Below are positions 1-11,066 of a stretch of 64,000 nucleotides of DNA, one piece after another. Where the stretch lies: the NCBI GenBank assembly GCA_946811695.1, contig OX328123.1:117993602-118057601 (forward strand). The letters run 5' to 3'. Source of the stretch: Gonocerus acuteangulatus. Its lineage: Eukaryota > Arthropoda > Insecta > Hemiptera > Coreidae. Within the stretch, counting starts at the first letter, position 1. The number at the start of each line of letters is the position of its first letter. The notes under the pieces are model-generated. The model made no database searches, was not told the origin of the DNA, and worked only from the letters and a program-made list of their open reading frames with translations. Made by a program: the position numbers and the translations under genes.

Positions 1-364
<364 letters not shown>

Positions 365-485
365 AACACATTATATCACATTTCTGTTTTGGTAAAAGAA
401 TCACAGGCATAGGGGCACACTTGGCAGACTGTTACAGATGTGGGTCGAATTAAAAAAAAATATATCCGATTTCCCTTTATTGATA

Positions 486-885
486 CTGCTGCTCAAATTC
501 AGGAACATAAATATGCTTTAGGTCCACCCGACAAACCAATGTAATGTACTGTGGATGTAATGCCTGAACGCCAGCGGACACTTTTTTGTAACGTTTTTTT
601 CCAGTTTAGTCGTCGTTAAACTACTAGTCAGCATAGTACTGACCACATTATCTCCCTAGTGTGCCGTATGGTCATGAATCAGATACCTCTATAGTATCTA
701 CCCCTCAGGGCCCTGGTGGCCTGTTAAGGGACTGATTCTGATTTTTAGTCGTCGCTAAAGCATATTTATGCTAAAAGTGTCAAAAAAACGTGTCCGCTGG
801 CGTTCAGGCATTACATACACAGTACATTACATTGGTTTGTCGGGTGGACCTAAAGCATATTTATGTTCCTGAATTTGAGCAGCAG
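486..885. mobile_element. 400-bp foldback element with ~105-bp inverted arms
   Basis: The left arm starts CTGCTGCTCAAATTCAGG at 486 and the right arm ends with its exact complement at 885. The arms stay nearly identical for about 105 bp, through the phrase GGTCCACCCGACAAACC and GAACGCCAGCGGACAC. The centre, about 630-745, matches the 3' part of the SINE at 12890-13240 in the opposite orientation, including AGGGCCCTGAGGG. The same arm sequence, expanded with GCGCATGCGC blocks, recurs at 8956-9556 and in every copy of the 18.7-45 kb composite repeat. No coding capacity is seen. Superfamily unknown. Confidence 0.85.
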
Positions 886-1027
886 GCACTAAACGAAATT
901 AATTTTGATCTCTTTCTTCTACATTTCAAACATTAAAAATAACTAAATAAAATCTAAATTGCTCTGAATGGTTGTTTAGTTCTAAAAAAAAAGAAAAACA
1001 AAGTAAAATGAAAAAGTAGAATATTAC

Positions 1028-1120
1028 CTTGACATTGATGATTTTGGTCTTACTTCTGCGAAATGCACTGACCAAACAAATCGTACTCTCGCACCAAAAT
1101 GGATGGACTTCTCCATGACT
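1028..1120 (-). CDS. candidate internal exon of a minus-strand host gene (exon Z)
   Basis: On the minus strand a pyrimidine-rich stretch ending TTTTCACAG precedes the segment, and AAG|GTAATA follows it. Two acceptors two bases apart are possible. AG at 1121-1122 gives a 93-bp exon with phase 2 at both ends, reading SVMEKSIHFGARV at its start. The AG at 1119-1120 gives 91 bp, reading HGEVHPFWCESTICLVSAF and ending on a codon boundary. Both are stop-free and both accept the two leftover bases of the exon at 4175-4324. The second reading, with its paired cysteines, suits an extracellular protein better, but I cannot decide from sequence alone. No family is recognised, and a chance open segment between splice-like signals is possible. 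Confidence 0.45.
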
Positions 1121-1196
1121 CTGTGAAAATGAAACATTTTTTAAAATTTAGGCACATCAACTATTAAATTTTGAGTCATATGGCATTTCATCATCT

Positions 1197-1985
1197 AGAA
1201 AAGTCCGACTCGCAGAAACTGCGTCATCCCCCTTCATATCCCTAATGCCATTAGTAAAGGAATAGAAGGAGTTAACCATAAGTGAAAAATAGAAAATAAA
1301 ATTTCAAAGAGAAGGAAGATTTAAGGCGCCTAAACAGGAAAATTACAGTATCCTAAGCGGAAATTTTCACCCGCCTTCTCAACGTTCACCCTAGGGAAAC
1401 AGTATTAGCAATACGTTTCCCATATTCTTACGTTGTTTTTTTATTGTACTCATTTTAATATAAAATGCAATTTAAAACAACAACAACCAATTAAAAAGTA
1501 AGTTAAACACATAAAAAAACCGGCCCAAAAGAACAAAACTAAGACTTTGTTTTATCAACTTACTTTTCCAATTTACATCGCCCGATCGAAAATTGCTTGA
1601 GAGCTATATAGTAGACAATTTAGTAACCTTCCGGGTGGTCTCATTTCACTTGCAACAATTTCCAAACAGTTTTTAAGAAAAATAACTCGAATAAACTAAA
1701 CCAAACTTCCTATTCGAAGTGACCGCTTATTACGATAAATACAAAACTTCCTCAATGAAAAACCACTCTAAACGAAGAGCCAACAAAATCCAAAAAGACT
1801 ATGCAGGTAATAAATCAACATAAATTTGATAAATACATACAATGGTGTATCTTTTAATTCATTTATTTATACGAATTGGCCCAGCCTAGGAGGGAGGAAT
1901 ATTCTCTTGTTTATACTTCGGAATTGGGTTTAAATTTTTATATTTTATATTATCCTGAAAACCCAACAAGGCGTATTTGCCAACC
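1197..1985 (+). mobile_element. Helitron-like fragment, 5' part
   Basis: It starts with the family 5' signature AGTCCGACTCGCAG followed by AACTGCGTCATC, as at 1999 and 6877. Internally, 1540-1690 is a diverged match to 2600-2760 and 7220-7370 (for example TTACATCGCCCGATCG against TGACATCGCCTAATC). The 3' hairpin end is absent. The next family member begins immediately at 1999. Confidence 0.5.
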
Positions 1986-1998
1986 TTACATATAAAAA

Positions 1999-3228
1999 AG
2001 TCCGACTCGCAGGAACTGCGTCATCTTAGCGCGGTTACGTACACCTAGAAGAAATGGAATATATTAGCATCACAAATCACAGGAAACTGATAGTAGCCAA
2101 CTTACACAGAAGCAGATAATTCTTAATCTGTATAAGTCAATACAATTATGTACTAAAAACGTACTTACTCTTCGGCTACAGCTGAGAAGCCTCTATTCTA
2201 AACAACCAAACATTCGTTGTCATTTTAAGTATCTTGTTTTACTAGAAAATTCGTTTTACTGTTATAATCAACTGTAAATATGTGCTTCATGGCGAATAAA
2301 ATTCCATTCTGTCGTGGGTTAAATCTTTCTATAAAATAAGAAATAATGATAACTTCAGTTAGAGGCTATGAGGAAGGTTATATAGACAGGAAAATTCAAA
2401 ACAAACTACGTCATCATGATTAGCCACAGCCATCTTGATTACCACAGCAACTCTTATTAACTCATTATTACCAATACCTTTCACCGTTTCTTAGCTTATT
2501 TTACTACTATACTAATTTTACTGATAAATGCAACTTAAAATAAGAAACAACCAATTAAAAAGTGAGATAAACAAAGAGAAAAACCCTTTCGAAACAACAA
2601 AACGAACACTTTTTAAGTTTTAAGCGCTTATATCTCTGATTGACGTTGCCCCATCGAATATTGCTTCAGAACCTTTGTTGTAGAGAATTTAGTAAGCATT
2701 CGAATGGTTACCTTCCACTTAGCACGATTTCCCAACCGTTATCGAGATATTTACGAAAAATGTATGAAGATCCGAAAACTTTTCATGTCTATTAATAAAA
2801 TAATTTTTTTCGCATACTTCCTTAACTTCAAATATAACCAAAATTTAAACATCTTAGTTGGGAGTAATTTCAAAGTTGTAGAAAATATTTCAATTGAATC
2901 CCGCGATTCTAAGTACTCATAAAAATATAATGACTTACAAAAACATTGATTCCACTTTTCTCAGGAACGGCCACAGATATCGCCTTATAAATGCTTTTAT
3001 TCGTTTTCTTATGTTAAGAAACCTATAAAACAAGTACCTGCAAGCATATGAACTCAAAAACGTAAGCGTTACGATTTTTTTTGCTCGAATCTCGCCCCAA
3101 ACACTATCTTCTAGTGGGCGGATTCTGCTGGTTAACGAACTTGACCTTTAAAATTAGACGACAGATTTTTGTACCAAATTTCGTTAAAATCGGACCATTT
3201 TTGAGCTTGCTAGAGCGCGAACAGCCAA

Positions 3229-3299
<71 letters not shown>

Positions 3300-3434
3300 A
3301 ATTTGGGCCACCTATATTTTCGTGATCTATAGGGTCTGAAACGTGAAAGTTTCTAGTCGGCACTTCCGGATTGCGTCGTGAGGTCAACCTCATAAGCGGG
3401 TTCTCCCTATGGAGATAGGGAGTAACCGCGCTAA
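1999..3434 (+). mobile_element. Helitron-like non-autonomous element, copy E1
   Basis: Runs from AGTCCGACTCGCAGG (1999) to AACCGCGCTAA (3434). Just before the 3' end lies an inverted repeat (AAGCGGGTTCTCCCT / AGGGAGTAACCGCGCT) able to form a stem-loop, and the 5' end carries TTAGCGCGGTT, complementary to the 3' end. A (TA)n tract sits about 135 bp before the 3' end, as in the other copies. A 3' stem-loop, a CTAA end, subterminal inverted repeats and an internal microsatellite are known from non-autonomous Helitrons of the DINE/HINE type. Canonical A/T insertion sites could not be confirmed, so the class is tentative. No Rep/helicase coding sequence is present. Confidence 0.55.
3231..3297. repeat. 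(AT)n microsatellite inside E1
   Basis: About 33 perfect AT units, located at the same position of the host element as the tracts at 7810-7846 and 42346-42420. Confidence 0.95.
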
Positions 3435-3849
3435 AATAAAAGAGTGAAAAGCAAATGGCCTTCGGGCTTTATTCGCACTTTTAATTCCTTATTTTCTATT
3501 TCTAATTTATTAGAATTACTTTGCCTGTTGGCAAAAAAATGGAAAAATAAGTTTTCCAGTTTCTCCATGGCCTCCATGACTAAAACGTACCATTTTTAAG
3601 GTAATATTAGCTTTATTATCTAGCATTACCTTTCAAGAGAGTTCTTCCTTTTGATTTTTTTGAACTTGCCTTTTCACAACCTTTTCATTTTGACAATGAC
3701 AAAATTTGTATAGAGATATTTATCTACCTATCAGATAAATATCGCTATACAAATTATAAGAGATGTGAAATATTATACTTTTTTTTTAAATTTTTAACGT
3801 CCATTATAATTAAGTAAGAATTTTGGGACGGGTTATGAGTAGGTTACCG
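3435..3849. other. unassigned sequence with a perfect-looking hairpin
   Basis: Nothing coding was recognised. A 23-bp stem (3703-3725 with 3733-3755, one mismatch, 7-nt loop) stands out. Confidence 0.6.
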
Positions 3850-3962
3850 CTCTCCTTTTTTTCCAAAGAAAAGCCACTACCCCTAGTGGGAATTGAACCC
3901 GCGACCCTTGGCACAGAGTGTTAAGTGCTTATGCCTTAACACTCACGGCCACAGGCCTCCGA
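3850..3962 (-). mobile_element. tRNA-derived SINE head (long-variable-arm type)
   Basis: On the minus strand an A-box-like TGGCCGTGAGTG (about 3942-3954) is followed about 55 bp later by a consensus B box GGTTCAATTCC (3889-3899). The spacing and layout recall a serine- or leucine-type tRNA with a long variable arm. Acceptor ends do not pair, so this is a SINE or relic rather than a working tRNA. A relative lies at 48180-48275. Confidence 0.65.
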
Positions 3963-4174
3963 AATAATATATCATTGTAGTATATTATATTTAGAAAATT
4001 GTACATATATATTATAATACATAATTCATTCAGTATGTCCGGAATCATAAACTCTGAGCAATTCATAATAAATTATATTTGAAGAAAAAGGGAGGTTATT
4101 ATTATGAAATAGTTATCTACCTGTAAACAATTTAATTCGAATATTGCCTAATTTAAAAACGAAGATATACTTAC

Positions 4175-4324
4175 GAAATTTGTGTGCCCACGATTTTGAA
4201 GTGCTCAGCTTCACTGGTAGGTAAGTATAAAATTTTAAATTGCACTCCAACTGGAACAGAGCATGAAAAGTCTGTGCAATTTTCCGTGCAGTTGTCTTGA
4301 GTAAAGTTTAAATTCTCATTATCT
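4175..4324 (-). CDS. candidate internal exon of a minus-strand host gene (exon Y)
   Basis: A strong acceptor (TTTACTTTCAG, AG at 4325-4326) and a consensus donor (GTAAGTATA, from 4174 downward) bracket a 150-bp segment open in one useful frame. It encodes about 49 residues beginning DNENLNFTQDNC and ending HFKIVGTQI. The peptide contains N-F-T and two N-C-T glycosylation sequons and three cysteines close together, followed by a beta-strand-like stretch (VPVGVQFKILYLP), which fits a secreted or cell-surface domain. It begins after one base and ends with two leftover bases (phase 2), matching the exon at 50074-50160 upstream and one at 1028 downstream. I do not recognise the family. The best alternative is a chance pairing of splice-like sites. 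Confidence 0.6.
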
Positions 4325-4883
4325 CTGAAAGTAAAATGACCATATTATTAATGTTTATTGCAAGCGTTTTAAGGTAATAGACGTTCTAAGCGCTTTCAGA
4401 TAGAATTGCATACTATTGTATGTGGAGTTATCCAGGTTTGTTAGTGATATAGTTTACAGATTTGAAAACTGGTACCCTTGCATAATGTACAAATCGTCAA
4501 TAAGAAAAGTTCCAATTCCGCCATGACGTGAATGTAGAAACCGTGTTACCTAGGTTGACTGCCAACTAGGAGATAACTGTTTGTGCTATTGGCTAGTTAC
4601 ACCAACTTGCATTGATTGTGCTCGGCTCCGGACTACGAGTGAACTTCCAGATGGTGCGTTATTATCTACGACTTCAATTCCAACAATAAATTCTGACAAC
4701 CTGCCCACTCAATATCGAACAAATACGTACTTCGGCATTCTACGTCTTTATGGTAAATTAAACTGGATCTTAATTAATTTTAAATTCGCCTTAAGTTATT
4801 ATTTCCTAACGTAAAGTGAGCTTGGGATAATTTACTTATATTTTTTTAGACTAAAACACTGCTCAGTGTTGGGGCTTCACAGA

Positions 4884-4884
<1 letters not shown>

Positions 4885-4976
<92 letters not shown>
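4885..4976. repeat. compound microsatellite (TA)n(GA)n
   Basis: About 30 TA units then about 16 GA units, the mirror of the tract at 261-362. Confidence 0.97.
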
Positions 4977-4978
<2 letters not shown>

Positions 4979-5688
4979 TAAATTTCTGAGTTATCATAGA
5001 TTATGCAACTGAAAGATCAAGAAGAGAGTAATGTTTCTTTGTAATTTACAATTTTTTTTTCTGTAACGGTGAGATGTTTCTACTGCTGCCCACATATTTG
5101 ACAATTCCTCTCCAAATAATTTAAACAGAAAAAAAAAATGAATTGCTAAAAGCCATTTCAAGACTAAAATAATATGAAAAATTCTCTAAAGTTTCATTTG
5201 AATTGTATATGCTATGTTCTCGATCAGAAAACGTTGTTTAAATTTCTCTCAAAACTGGTAACTGAATAGATTTCAAAAGCAGCAATTCCCCAGAGGGGCA
5301 GGGTGAACGTACGTGTGCGAGTGTGACCGACAGAACGAATGAGTCTACGAAAATAAAATCTTTGACTCTTTAGTTCGTGATTGAAATTTATACAATGTTA
5401 ACTGTATAACCAGAAGTGCCCCTGAAAATATGATAAAAATTCGCATCACATCAAAATTTTTTGTAAAAGACAAAAGGCTTTATCGATTCCCATTATTTGA
5501 ACAAATTTCAACCCATCATTTCAAGGCACATATTTAATTATAAATCATATTATTTATAGAAAGATGAATGACCATAGAATAAATGTCTTCGTGGCTATGT
5601 GCTCTAAAATGAGGGCTTTTCCATAAACGACGGGATAATGAGTTAAAATAGAAAAGGCTATTTAAATTGATCCAGTAAAGAGGCCTAC
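4977..5688. other. unassigned sequence
   Basis: AT-rich, no open frame, splice-bounded segment or recurring repeat recognised. Confidence 0.5.
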
Positions 5689-5985
5689 TTAGTAATAAAA
5701 TAATTGTAGAGAATTGTCATATGAATGACCTGGGCGTGGTATCGAAGCCAAGCTCATGCTGAAAGTGGAATACCACAGGGTAGAGAAAATGTGTGCCATA
5801 AAAGAACCCCAAGGGACACCTGGTGCACCCCATTGCATTAAGCTTGCTAAATGGAGAGTTGAGGATATCCTCCTCCATACTCGGAAACCGCGCAAAATTA
5901 ATCTAATTTTCAACATCAAGTGATTCTGATGAAACCTCGTGAACGAAGAGCGACCTGAACACACCCCGACTCTCAACAAGCTCAA
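5689..5985 (-). pseudogene. possible decayed reverse transcriptase fragment
   Basis: A 98-codon minus-strand frame contains GAPGVPWGSFMAHIFSTLWY, which resembles the RT block usually written as G-V-P-Q-G-S-x-L-x-P-x-L-F-x-L-Y of non-LTR retrotransposons. The Q is W here and the following proline is H. A run HSYDNS about 25 residues later sits where the Y-A-D-D box would be, without its aspartates. If the call is right, the enzyme is inactive and this is a short relic. The resemblance is by eye, and a chance open frame is the alternative. Confidence 0.35.
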
Positions 5986-6091
5986 ATTGCTATTGAAGTA
6001 ATTAATTTTTCACTTGAGTAGGAAAATGTGATTAAACGACTTTCTTTCCACGTACATTGTGCCATAAAAGAAAACAAGTTCGTACATATAC

Positions 6092-6093
6092 AT

Positions 6094-6159
<66 letters not shown>

Positions 6160-6163
6160 ATCG
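6092..6163. repeat. compound microsatellite (CA)n(TA)n
   Basis: CA units followed by TA units with one TTTA interruption. The same order occurs at 49942-50023. Confidence 0.95.
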
Positions 6164-6876
6164 TTAATAACGTGTGTTTGTATAAAGATTGTTCAAAACC
6201 ATCCGTCAAGCTGCTATTAACTGCGAGATTTTTTTTTCTTTTCCTGAAGTAGCACACATAGCTTGTATATTTTAGTAACATCACATACACACACATCACA
6301 TTTACATCACAGACTGATAGTCCCACAAAACATTCAACAAATAGCAGCTACAGTTAAGTTCTGTTAAAAATGTTGCTTGCCACTATTTTGCCCCGACACA
6401 CACTGGGCAAAATCGAAAAATCTTGGCCATAACTCTGAAACCATCTATTTCTGTTTTTTGAGCTGCTAAACCCGAATTAAATACTTATAATATTCTAGGG
6501 AGCTCCTGTAATGAATGAATGAATCGTTTATCGAGGTAACTGGATGATTTTTCAGTTTTCTAAAGACATTGAGGAATTAAAAGGCTTGATATAATGCCTT
6601 TTAGAAGACCATGAAATATAAAGAATTTTCGAAATTTCTCAAAGAAGCAGCATCTAATGGAGCTATAAAATCACGTTGAGCTTCTAGTACCCTTGCACAC
6701 GTATGATTAAATAGTGACTGAAGTTCTATTACAAGGCAAAAGATTCCATTACAGTAACACCAGAATCAGGGTAGAATTTCTTCTTTTCCTCATTATTTAT
6801 TTATTTATTCTAGGAGCTTTGCGACTAGGAGATTTTCGCATTTAATTTCATCATTACAAAGTAAAAAAAAAAAGAA
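6164..6876. other. unassigned sequence
   Basis: No feature recognised apart from simple TTTA and ATGA runs near 6510-6525 and 6797-6810. Confidence 0.5.
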
Positions 6877-7804
6877 AGTCCGACCCGCAGGAACTGCATC
6901 ATCATAGCGCGGTTCCGTTCTTACCCCTAGACTCATTTAGAATGATTAAAATAGAAGCTGTTATTATTTTGGGTCCACATTTCTAGAAAGGTCTTGATTT
7001 ACGATCTTACCTGGATGGGTCGGCCAACCCTCCCTAGGAAGGACCCCACTAGGCAGTTGAAAAGTTATATCTTGGAAATCCATATCTCTAACATTAAATT
7101 GTTTTTCTCATTTTTCTTAACCTGTTTTATTTCCAAATATATTATCCAACTATGAGCAATTAAAAAATAACAAGGAATAAAAACAGACAAAAAGAACAGT
7201 TCGAATAAGCGAAATCAATTACTTTAAAGTTTTAAGCACTTATTTCTCCGATTGACATCGCCTAATCAAAACTTTCATCAGAACCTTTTTTGTAGAGCAT
7301 TTAGTAAGCTTTCTAATGGTATTCTTCCGTTTCCCAAGATTCTCAACCTTTTTCGAGACATTAAGGAAAGTATACAAAGTTACCAAAACTTTTTATGTCT
7401 GTTAATGAAATATTTTATTCTAACCCTTCCTTAACTCCAAACGTACCAAAATTTCAACATATTAGTTTTAATGAAATTCAAACATGGAGAAAATGTTTCA
7501 ACTGAATCCCATGATTCTAAGTACCCAAACCAGAAACGGTATTCAAAAACTATTTTTCCCATTTTCTCGAAAAAGGTTAAAGCTATCGCCTTGAAAATGG
7601 TTTCATTCGTTTTCCTAGCCCAAGGAGCCTATAAAACGAGTACTTACAAGCTTATGAACTCAAAAATGTAAGCGTTACGATTTTTTTGGCGTGAATTTTG
7701 CCCCAAACTCCATCTTCCACTGAGCGGATTCTGCTGGTTAACGAACCAAGGGCGTAAATTTCATCAAAATCGGACCATTATTCACTGAGATATGCCGCGA
7801 ACAG

Positions 7805-7847
<43 letters not shown>

Positions 7848-7980
7848 AATTTTAACCACCATCATTTTCGGTCTCTAGGGGTTCTGAAACGAAAAATTCA
7901 ATCGGCACTTCCGGATTGCGTCATGAGATCAACCTTATAAGCGGGGTTCCTCCCTATGGGAGAGGGAAGAACCGCGCTTA
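6877..7980 (+). mobile_element. Helitron-like non-autonomous element, copy E2
   Basis: Starts AGTCCGACCCGCAGG and ends AACCGCGCTTA, with the same 3' hairpin (GCGGGGTTCCTCCC against GGGAAGAACCGCGC) as E1 and E3. At about 1.1 kb it is the shortest complete copy. Its interior (7220-7740) aligns with 2600-3130 of E1 and, reversed, with 42530-43020 of E3. It carries the shared CCGATTTTGAT-type phrase (reversed, near 7765) just outside the (AT)n tract. Confidence 0.6.
7810..7846. repeat. (AT)n microsatellite inside E2
   Basis: About 18 perfect AT units at the family-specific position. Confidence 0.95.
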
Positions 7981-8067
7981 AAAAGAGTTAGAAATTACAT
8001 GAAAATAACTTGGTGAACATTAAAGTAAATGACAAATAAAAAGAAAATTAATAAAACAAAATTAATT

Positions 8068-8609
8068 TCAGAAAATTAAACTAAAACAAATTATTGATAA
8101 CAATTCTTGCAGCTGTGCGCAGTATATTGATCTTGATAAGGAGAATAGAAACTTTTTAAGTATTTTTTGTTCTTCCACTTTATTCTTGATTCTTGCCTGA
8201 GTTATTCCAGTAGTGTTTCTTCCTTTACTTCTTAATCTTGCCGCATTCTCCATCTTTTCATCTTTTGGATTTCTCTTCGGAGAAAGAGAATTCCCTTTTC
8301 CTGTTGTACTTTCTTATAGTTTGGTAAACAGTTCAATCCGTCCGCTTTGAATGTATTCTGCAAGAGCTGATACGCGTTCTTGCTCATAACAGTTGACAAA
8401 ATCAAAATAAGAGCTCGTTCCGGGGACATGGTGGTGGTAGGAGAAAACAAAATTGCTTTTCGATAACAGCCAGCTTTAGACAGAGATCCCAAATCTATGT
8501 TCCTGACTAAAAATTCGGTACTATTTTGACCTTCGGCACGAAGGCTCATTTTGCTGGATGCTTGAGGTCTCAAATCCTCAATGTTTCGTCGCCAACTTCG
8601 CTCACTAGC
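8068..8609 (-). pseudogene. fragment of a transposon-associated protein, interrupted by a MITE
   Basis: The minus strand encodes a frame containing ERSWRRNIEDLR, then KMSLRAEGQNS, then SPERALILILSTVMSKNAYQ and LNCLPNYKKVQQEK, ending at 8232. A second frame covers 8068-8253. From memory, this order of motifs (S-x-R-S/K-x-R-R-x-x-E-L; M-S-L-R-x-S-G; S-P-E-x-A-L-x-L-I; L-x-P-x-Y-x-x-x-x-x-x-K) characterises an uncharacterised protein found beside mobile elements in arthropods and cnidarians. The N-terminal part continues across the MITE: beyond 8880 the minus strand reads D-F-D-V and rejoins A-S-E-R when the insertion and one target duplication are ignored. It is truncated, and its function is unknown. 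Confidence 0.45.
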
Positions 8610-8872
8610 CATGGGCGTATATAAGGGGGGGCCACAGTCCCCCCGAAATTTTGGTTTGATTGGTAAAAATTTCATAAAACCCTTAAAAATAAATTAAATA
8701 AGATATTTTAGTTCATAAAACATATTCTATTTTGGGTGTAATAGCGTTTAAGTTGGCCAAAACTCTTCCAAGATCAAAATTGTTAGTATTCCATACACCG
8801 GAAATGGTCTCAGCCCCCCCCCCCAGAAATTTTCCCAGCCCCCTCCGAAATTATTTTCTATATACGCCCATG
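8610..8872. mobile_element. hAT-type MITE, 263 bp, with 8-bp target duplication
   Basis: Terminal inverted repeats CATGGGCGTATATA are exact at both ends (8610 and 8872). The flanks are an exact 8-bp direct repeat TCACTAGC (8602-8609 and 8873-8880). An 8-bp duplication with a TIR starting CA is typical of hAT elements. Poly(G/C) runs lie just inside both ends, so the whole element can fold back. A sister copy is at 44219-44476 and a damaged one at 62133-62330. Confidence 0.85.
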
Positions 8873-8955
8873 TCACTAGCAACGTCGAAGTCGATTTACG
8901 CCCTGCTGATAGGTAAAGTGAAGGGTTCCACTAAGTCACGACTCGTTTTTTTTTA

Positions 8956-9556
8956 GCATAAATGTGCTTTAGCGGTGACTAAACTGGAGAAAAAGTTACA
9001 AAAAAGTGTCTGCTGGTGTTGGCGCATGCGCAGTGGCCATGTACGAAAAAGAAGACTTTAAGTGTCACAAAAAAAGTGTTCGCTCGCGTTCGCGCATGCG
9101 CAGTGGCCATGTACGAGAAATGTGACTGTATGTTATAGAGTAACTTACATAGGTTTATCGGGTGAACCTAGCCTTACAGAAAAGTGTCACAAGAAGGTGT
9201 CCGCTGGCGATGGCTTTTGCGCGGTGGCCATGAACGAATAATAATACTATATTTTATACAGAACTTTACGTACGTTTGTCGGATGGACCTAGACGTTCCA
9301 AAAAGGCGTCACAAAAAAGTTTCCGCTGGCGTTCGTGCATGGGGGGTTGCCATGTACGAATAAGAAGACTGTATGCTATAGAGTACATTACATAGGTTTG
9401 TCAGGTGGACCTAAGCGTTACAAAAAACTGTCACAAAAATGTGACAAAAATGTGTCCGCGCATGCGCAGTGGCCAAGTATGGAAAATAAGAGTACTTTAC
9501 ATAGGTTTGTCAGGTGGACCTAAGGCATATTTATGTTCCTGAATTTGAGCTGAAGG
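8956..9556. mobile_element. expanded half of the GCGCATGCGC foldback family
   Basis: Begins near TTTAGCGGTGACTAAACTGG, the sequence next to the centre of the 486-885 element, and ends CCTGAATTTGAGCTGAAGG, its outer end. In between are five diverged repeats of about 60-120 bp of the form GTCCGCTGGCGTTCG-CGCATGCGCAGTGGCC-TGTACGAA-...-GGTTTGTCGGGTGGACC. No opposite arm is present here. Confidence 0.7.
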
Positions 9557-11066
9557 CTCTAAACGATTTTTTTTTCATACTCGAAACGGAACGAGCAAAG
9601 CTATGTTCTTCAAAGAAACAGTGTTGGACCAGTTGGGCCTGAACAGAGCAGAAATTCGTTAATTTCATCATTCTTGTTTTCCAAAAAAAAAAATGTTAAT
9701 TTTTACCAAATTAGAATCAATTAGAAACATCACTCAACAGATTATTGTAGCTCCATAGTTGCCCTAATAAACCGAAAAAATAATTCTGCTCAATGCGATT
9801 CAATAGTTAACTTTTTTCTTCATTGGATGTTTTATTTTAAGATTTTTCCGTAACTTTTTCTAAGTAATTTTTAAAAACTCGATTCTGAAGTAAAAAAAAA
9901 AAAAATTAATAAATAAATTATAATCTCATACCTCTTTGAGGAGTGAACATAATCGATTGGTGTTGCCAAAGTTTCAAAATAACTATTTCAGGAGCAGTGA
10001 CTGAACAAATTCACTCGTTAGTCTAATTACGAAGGAAACGTCATGTTTCATCTAGTCTCTTTCTCTTATTAGTAAAAAATTCCAAAGGTCGGATAGTTTA
10101 CTGATGAGCCCACAATATGTCTATTAAACGAAATAAACGTTACATGTAAAAAATGTAACAAATTAAATTTCTAGTTTTGGCCAGGATTTTTTGTTTCCCC
10201 CTAGTATGAGACCCCTTGAAATCTCCTTACGTTTGGTATCGGAAGTAAACTATTCTAAGCGGAAAACCATTTTTGTGAACATGCCTTTTTTGTACACAGA
10301 AATCTTATTCTATGTTAAAATATGATATGCTTTTTTTTAAAAAAAAAAAAAAAAAAAAATTAGACCTCTAATTAACCTTTTATGTTACTTAGAATGATGC
10401 TTTTTGATTAATCTCAGCTCACCGGAAGTGGAGCATTCAGTCCGGAAGGAGATCGAAAATTGATTTGTTTATTGTAAACCTTCAAAAAGAGGACTGTCAG
10501 TTAAATTGTGAATTACATATTTGTTTCATTATTGCTATTAGGTTATTGAGGGGGGGGAGATGTTAAGTTTGTGGAAAAACCTTCTGAACATCTCAAATAG
10601 CAATTATTTGAAGTTTGTGTGAATCAAAAAAATTCCCGAAACATAATAATAAAAATAAATATAAAAAAAATATTTTTTTTGTATTTCTTTCGACCATAAT
10701 ATGATGGAATAATATCTCCAAAATCAATCACGCTAGAGATTTTCGCAAGGTGTGAAAAGATTTTTAATCAAATTTCTGTCCCATTAGTCCCATTATTCCA
10801 ATAAGTGATTACCTTGTTTTCAATGCAGCAATAAGCTAGTCAAAATGGTAAAATATAGAAATATAGAAAAAATAGAAATTTTTATATTATTTTTTTTTGT
10901 AGCGTAAAATGCATTTAGGACCTTCACATTCCAGGATAAAATTGATAACTATATCGTAAAACAACTTATAAAATATCGTTTCAATCGGTTGGATAGATTT
11001 TGCACAATAATTTAGCAATTGTGGTAGTAGCGAAAATTTATCGTTTTCTAAACCATTCTCGATTTT
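9557..11066. other. unassigned AT-rich sequence
   Basis: Holds A/T homopolymers (for example 10327-10359) and a G run near 10549-10557. No coding or recurring repeat recognised. Confidence 0.5.

Noticed and set aside
3184..3393. Small proteins made of Y-I or R-E repeats at the (TA)n and (GA)n tracts
   Set aside because: They are translations of microsatellites with no conserved flanks.
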